Assembly: GCA_938029995.1 (NCBI GenBank)
Contig: CALHGI010000422.1
Coordinates: forward strand, 1-7,489
Source of the DNA: an uncultured cyanobacterium
GTDB taxonomy: Bacteria > Cyanobacteriota > Cyanobacteriia > Phormidesmidales > Phormidesmidaceae
Length of the DNA: 7,489 nucleotides
Reading direction: 5' to 3'
Positions 4,807-7,489 of the stretch are shown one piece after another (within the stretch, counting starts at the first letter, position 1; the number at the start of each line of letters is the position of its first letter). Both the position numbers and the translations under genes were made by a program. Under the pieces are notes generated by a model, which saw only the letters and a program-made list of their open reading frames with translations, searched no databases and had not been told where the DNA came from.

Positions 4807-6171
4807 TTAGAATCCGTCTAGGGAAGATTCATACTGCACTATTTGCTCAGTCCAATCATCACCAACGCGAATGGTAATGTCTGAATCCAGATCACCAGTG
4901 GAGTCAGCCACCACTTTACCAGCGCCCAAAACAGCTTCCAGGAAACTAGCACCATTTAGATCGCCCCGTTGGGCAATAACCATGGTCTGATGATTAAAAT
5001 CAGGCCAATCTTTTACGAGATAGACATTTCGAAAGCCTTCATTTTGCAAATGGTTGACCACCGCTTCCCCCATATAGGGATCTCGCGATGCGTTTTGCAC
5101 CGCTATTCGCAGGCGACTGATGGAGCGTCGAGGACTATCGTTAGCTAGCAGTGCCGTAGGTTCAAGATCAAAGAACTGCTGCATCACGTCATTAGTGCTA
5201 TTGGTATCAGCAATCCAATAGCTGGCCCTATATTCTGTGGGGCTACTAAACCGTCCTGGCAACATCACCATGCTCAGGGCTTCTCGATCGAGCTGCAGAC
5301 CAAAGCCTGCCAGGGCTAATATCTCTTCGGTGGAAAGATTGGTATCAATATGATTTTGCAGAATGCGCACAATCTGGGGCAGCTGGGTAATCACCGTTGG
5401 CGATAGCATGCGATCGCGCAGGGCTTTAATCAACACCTGCTGCCGCTGCACTCGGCCAATATCCCCAAGGTCATCCTGCCGAAAACGAGCAAACTGTTCT
5501 GCTTCTTCTCCGCTGAGGGTTTGCCAACCGGGCTCTAGATCAATCACTAGACCCTGGGTTTTATCCTCGTATTGCATGGCATTAGGGACAAAAACCTCAA
5601 CGCCACCAATTAAATCAACAATTTCACGAAAAGCAGCTGTGCTCACCCGCACGTATCGATCAATCTCAACTTCATTGAAGTTGTAACTAACGGTTTGAGC
5701 CGCGAGTTCTGCCCCACCCTCCACATTGGCCTGGTTGATTTTATCGATGCCATAGCCCGGAATCTCGACCCGGGTATCCCGTGGGATTGACATCACATTG
5801 ATGGCTTCTTCTTCAGGATCAATCCGAGCCAGCAAAACTGTATCCGTTCGTCCAACCAAATCCGTCGCAGAGGCACCGTCAATATCCGTGGCTTCATCCA
5901 ACCCCATCAGCAAGATGGTTACTGGACGGGATACCTGATAGCGAAAGCCAGATTTCCACAAATCGCTCAGGGGTGGCGTAGCCGTCGCTTCTCCCAAAAT
6001 TTTAGGCAAGGGCACCGTCAAGATAAAGGCCGCTCCAGCCGCCGCCGAAACCAGGGCCGTGGTGCCAAAAATGCCAGTCCAAGCAAAAACCCTAACAACG
6101 TTACTGAAGAATGAACGGCGTTGAGTCATGGCGGGTACAGCAGTGATGTCTGACTGGAATGACGGAGACAT
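4807..6171 (-). CDS. LCP-family (LytR-CpsA-Psr) envelope glycopolymer transferase
   Basis: A 454-residue membrane-anchored LCP protein. The order is a cytoplasmic N-terminus with RR at 18-19, one transmembrane segment (about 29-53), the LCP catalytic domain (about 84-256) and a LytR_C domain (about 353-437, opening LRIAVQNAS). LCP hallmarks present are GLD (90-92), GRTDTVLL (107-114), SIPRDTRV (128-135), DKINQANVEGG (143-153), the GGVEV strand (189-193) and RFRQDDLGDIGRVQRQQ (229-245); these supply the Arg and Asp residues that bind the polyprenyl pyrophosphate and metal. The family moves glycopolymers from lipid carriers to the wall on the outer side of the plasma membrane; the cyanobacterial acceptor is less certain. 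The start could instead be Met15 (6129); neither ATG has a ribosome site. The GDP-mannose synthesis gene nearby fits an envelope polysaccharide theme. Confidence 0.92.
   Translation of the reverse strand: MSPSFQSDITAVPAMTQRRSFFSNVVRVFAWTGIFGTTALVSAAAGAAFILTVPLPKILGEATATPPLSDLWKSGFRYQVSRPVTILLMGLDEATDIDGASATDLVGRTDTVLLARIDPEEEAINVMSIPRDTRVEIPGYGIDKINQANVEGGAELAAQTVSYNFNEVEIDRYVRVSTAAFREIVDLIGGVEVFVPNAMQYEDKTQGLVIDLEPGWQTLSGEEAEQFARFRQDDLGDIGRVQRQQVLIKALRDRMLSPTVITQLPQIVRILQNHIDTNLSTEEILALAGFGLQLDREALSMVMLPGRFSSPTEYRASYWIADTNSTNDVMQQFFDLEPTALLANDSPRRSISRLRIAVQNASRDPYMGEAVVNHLQNEGFRNVYLVKDWPDFNHQTMVIAQRGDLNGASFLEAVLGAGKVVADSTGDLDSDITIRVGDDWTEQIVQYESSLDGF
5410..5417. repeat. HIP1 octamer inside the LCP gene
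   Basis: Second GCGATCGC copy, in the LCP coding sequence near codon 253. Confidence 0.9.
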
Positions 6172-6538
6172 AGGAGATGTATGTGATGAAGATTGCTCAG
6201 CCCAGGAGCAGACAGTTAAGCAAAGAGCGGATGGCAGACCTCATGATCAATTTACATGCATCCAAATCCAAGTTCAGCATGGGATTTGACATTTTTTAGG
6301 GATTACTAAGCAATGGGTTGCTATGGAGAGCCCTATCTATGGTTTTCCCTATCCTTGCGCCTATGGTTACGTCCTACAAGAACCTTTTTAAGGATTTGAT
6401 ACGTCCTACACATAGGTAATAAGTTAACTAATATTAAGCTGTTTCTGCACTGTATGTTTTGCTGAATCGCTAATATTGTTCAGAAATCTATAAGGTTCAA
6501 GCATTTTAACTCTGTAATTTAACTTTATTAAGTAAGCA
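6172..6538. promoter_or_regulatory. Divergent promoter region between the LCP and mannose-1-phosphate guanylyltransferase genes
   Basis: These 367 bp hold no gene and must contain promoters for both directions. Visible elements are TTGACA (6286-6291) without a well-spaced -10, CAAATCC/GGATTTG inverted arms (6263-6269, 6282-6288), CTATGG at 6321, 6337 and 6361, and an AT-rich last 120 bp with a -10-like TATAAG (6489-6494). No start site can be fixed from sequence alone. Confidence 0.5.
6368..6410 (+). repeat. Two 11-bp direct repeats TACGTCCTACA
   Basis: TACGTCCTACA occurs at 6368-6378 and 6400-6410, exactly 32 bp apart or about three helical turns, 130-170 bp before the guanylyltransferase gene. 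Between them lies CCTT-TTT-AAGG. Same-face spacing is typical of cooperative binding by a response regulator or similar activator; the regulator is unknown. Confidence 0.5.
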
Positions 6539-7489
6539 ATGACACAATCTAACAATGAGACTCCCAAACTAGTTCCTATTATTTTGGCTGGTGGCAAGGG
6601 CGAGCGCTTCTGGCCCGTTAGCCGTCTCAAGAATCCTAAGCAGTTTCTCTGTTTAGACGGCAGTGGCCGTAGTTTGATGCAGTCTACGGCCGATCGCCTA
6701 TTGCCCTTGGCCGGCAGCTGGGATGCGATTTGGGTTATTACGGCGTCCCATTTGGCTGAGGGTGTCAAACAGCAGTTGCCAGAGCTACCGGTGGAAAATA
6801 TTTTGGTGGAGCCCCAGGGGCGGGATACGGCACCGGCCGTTGCTTGGGCCACCCTAGAAGTGGCTAAGCGTCATGGGGATGATGCGATCGCATGTTTCTT
6901 CCCCGCCGATCACTACATCACCGATGAACCGAAGTTTCGCGCCACCATCCGCGCAGCCGCTGACCTTGCCCAAAGTCAAGGAGCCATCGCCACCCTGGGT
7001 ATTCAGCCCACCTTCCCATCCACGGGATACGGCTACATCGAACAGGGGGATGATGCGGGCCAATATGGTGATTTAGCAGCCTATCGGGTCAGCCGATTTA
7101 CCGAGAAGCCAGAGCGCAGCGTCGCCGAAGAATTTCTAGCGAGCGGCCGCTATAGCTGGAACAGCGGCATGTTCATCTTCCCCGCTGGAATTATGATCGA
7201 TGAACTCAAAACCTATGCCCCAGAGCTGATGGGTCCACTGCTGGCCAAGGGCGTTGATGCCTATGCCGAGCTAGAAAAGCTCAGCATTGACTACGCGGTC
7301 ATGGAAAAAACCCAAAAAGCCTATGTGATGCCCGCCAACTTTGGTTGGGATGACCTGGGGGATTGGAACGCCATTGAGCGTCTAATGAAGGGCGATGCGG
7401 ACAATGTGGACATGTGTGAGCACCAGGCCCACGACACCAATGGCTGTATTGTTTACTCTTCCGATGACGAAGAAGTGGTCGTCACCATC
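6539..7489 (+). CDS. manC: Mannose-1-phosphate guanylyltransferase (GDP-mannose pyrophosphorylase), 3' truncated
   Basis: Makes GDP-mannose from mannose-1-phosphate and GTP in the cytoplasm, the donor for mannosylated and fucosylated polysaccharides. The frame from ATG 6539 runs 317 codons and stays open at the window edge. The nucleotidyltransferase signature LAGGKGERFWPVSR (16-29) is followed by KNPKQF, EPQGRDTAPA (91-100), the FFPADH metal-binding segment (120-125), STGYGYIE (161-168), FTEKP (187-191) and WNSGMF (207-212), all in family order. FGWDDLGDW (268-276) closes the catalytic domain. Monofunctional enzymes run about 350 residues; whether a phosphomannose isomerase cupin domain follows lies outside the window. 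No Shine-Dalgarno is seen; an earlier start is excluded by in-frame stops close upstream. The symbol follows the family; cyanobacterial annotations vary. Confidence 0.93.
   Translation, partial: MTQSNNETPKLVPIILAGGKGERFWPVSRLKNPKQFLCLDGSGRSLMQSTADRLLPLAGSWDAIWVITASHLAEGVKQQLPELPVENILVEPQGRDTAPAVAWATLEVAKRHGDDAIACFFPADHYITDEPKFRATIRAAADLAQSQGAIATLGIQPTFPSTGYGYIEQGDDAGQYGDLAAYRVSRFTEKPERSVAEEFLASGRYSWNSGMFIFPAGIMIDELKTYAPELMGPLLAKGVDAYAELEKLSIDYAVMEKTQKAYVMPANFGWDDLGDWNAIERLMKGDADNVDMCEHQAHDTNGCIVYSSDDEEVVVTI
6884..6891. repeat. HIP1 octamer inside the guanylyltransferase gene
   Basis: Third GCGATCGC copy, coding around Ala116-Ile117-Ala118 just before the FFPADH motif. Confidence 0.9.

Noticed and set aside
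6424..6852. 142-codon minus-strand frame over the guanylyltransferase start
   Set aside because: Antisense to a clearly conserved nucleotidyltransferase domain.
1..7489. CRISPR array, insertion sequence or phage/defence genes
   Set aside because: No regularly spaced repeats, transposase, integrase or defence-type domains are seen; all genes look like chromosomal housekeeping or envelope genes.

Overview
This 7.5 kb window comes from a cyanobacterial chromosome. The evidence is an ApcF-type phycobilisome gene, a type I glutamine synthetase next to a cyanobacteria-specific inactivating factor, NtcA-type sites (GTA-N8-TAC), and three copies of the HIP1 octamer GCGATCGC. Codon use and base composition look even across the window. 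I see no insertion sequence, phage gene, tRNA, rRNA or CRISPR array. The species cannot be named from this stretch.

Layout. (1) 1-646, minus strand: apcF, followed 22 bp downstream by the start of a gene whose 38 visible residues form a membrane segment; it runs off the left edge. (2) 647-1646: a 1 kb gap without a convincing protein gene. Its left part has palindromes and short repeats. Its right part has an NtcA-activated type of promoter (1164-1205), then about 70 nt ahead of a perfect 9-bp hairpin with a T-run, which together look like a small RNA gene of about 100 nt or a glnA leader attenuator. (3) 1647-3135: glnA with a strong intrinsic terminator. (4) 3264-3645: gifA (IF7-type GS inactivating factor), with a perfect NtcA site placed over the promoter -35 region and a 16-bp palindromic terminator. 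(5) 3894-4586: an SGNH/GDSL hydrolase. (6) 4653-6171, minus strand: an LCP (LytR-CpsA-Psr) protein followed 13 bp later by a previously unlisted 46-residue single-pass membrane protein. (7) 6539-7489: the first 317 residues of mannose-1-phosphate guanylyltransferase, divergent from the LCP gene.

How the parts fit. Regions 2-4 form a compact nitrogen-control block. NtcA would turn on the upstream promoter and shut off gifA when nitrogen is scarce; when nitrogen returns, gifA is expressed and its product binds and inactivates GS. In Synechocystis the NtcA-activated small RNA NsiR4 adds repression of gifA; the candidate RNA here could play that part, but that is inference. The most unusual point is in GlnA: the three C-terminal residues reported as the IF-binding core of Synechocystis GS (Glu419, Asn456, Arg459) are Lys, Ile and Asp here, although the adjacent GifA keeps its three key arginines (R8, R21, R28). 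Regions 6-7 concern the cell envelope: GDP-mannose supply and LCP-type attachment of glycopolymers.
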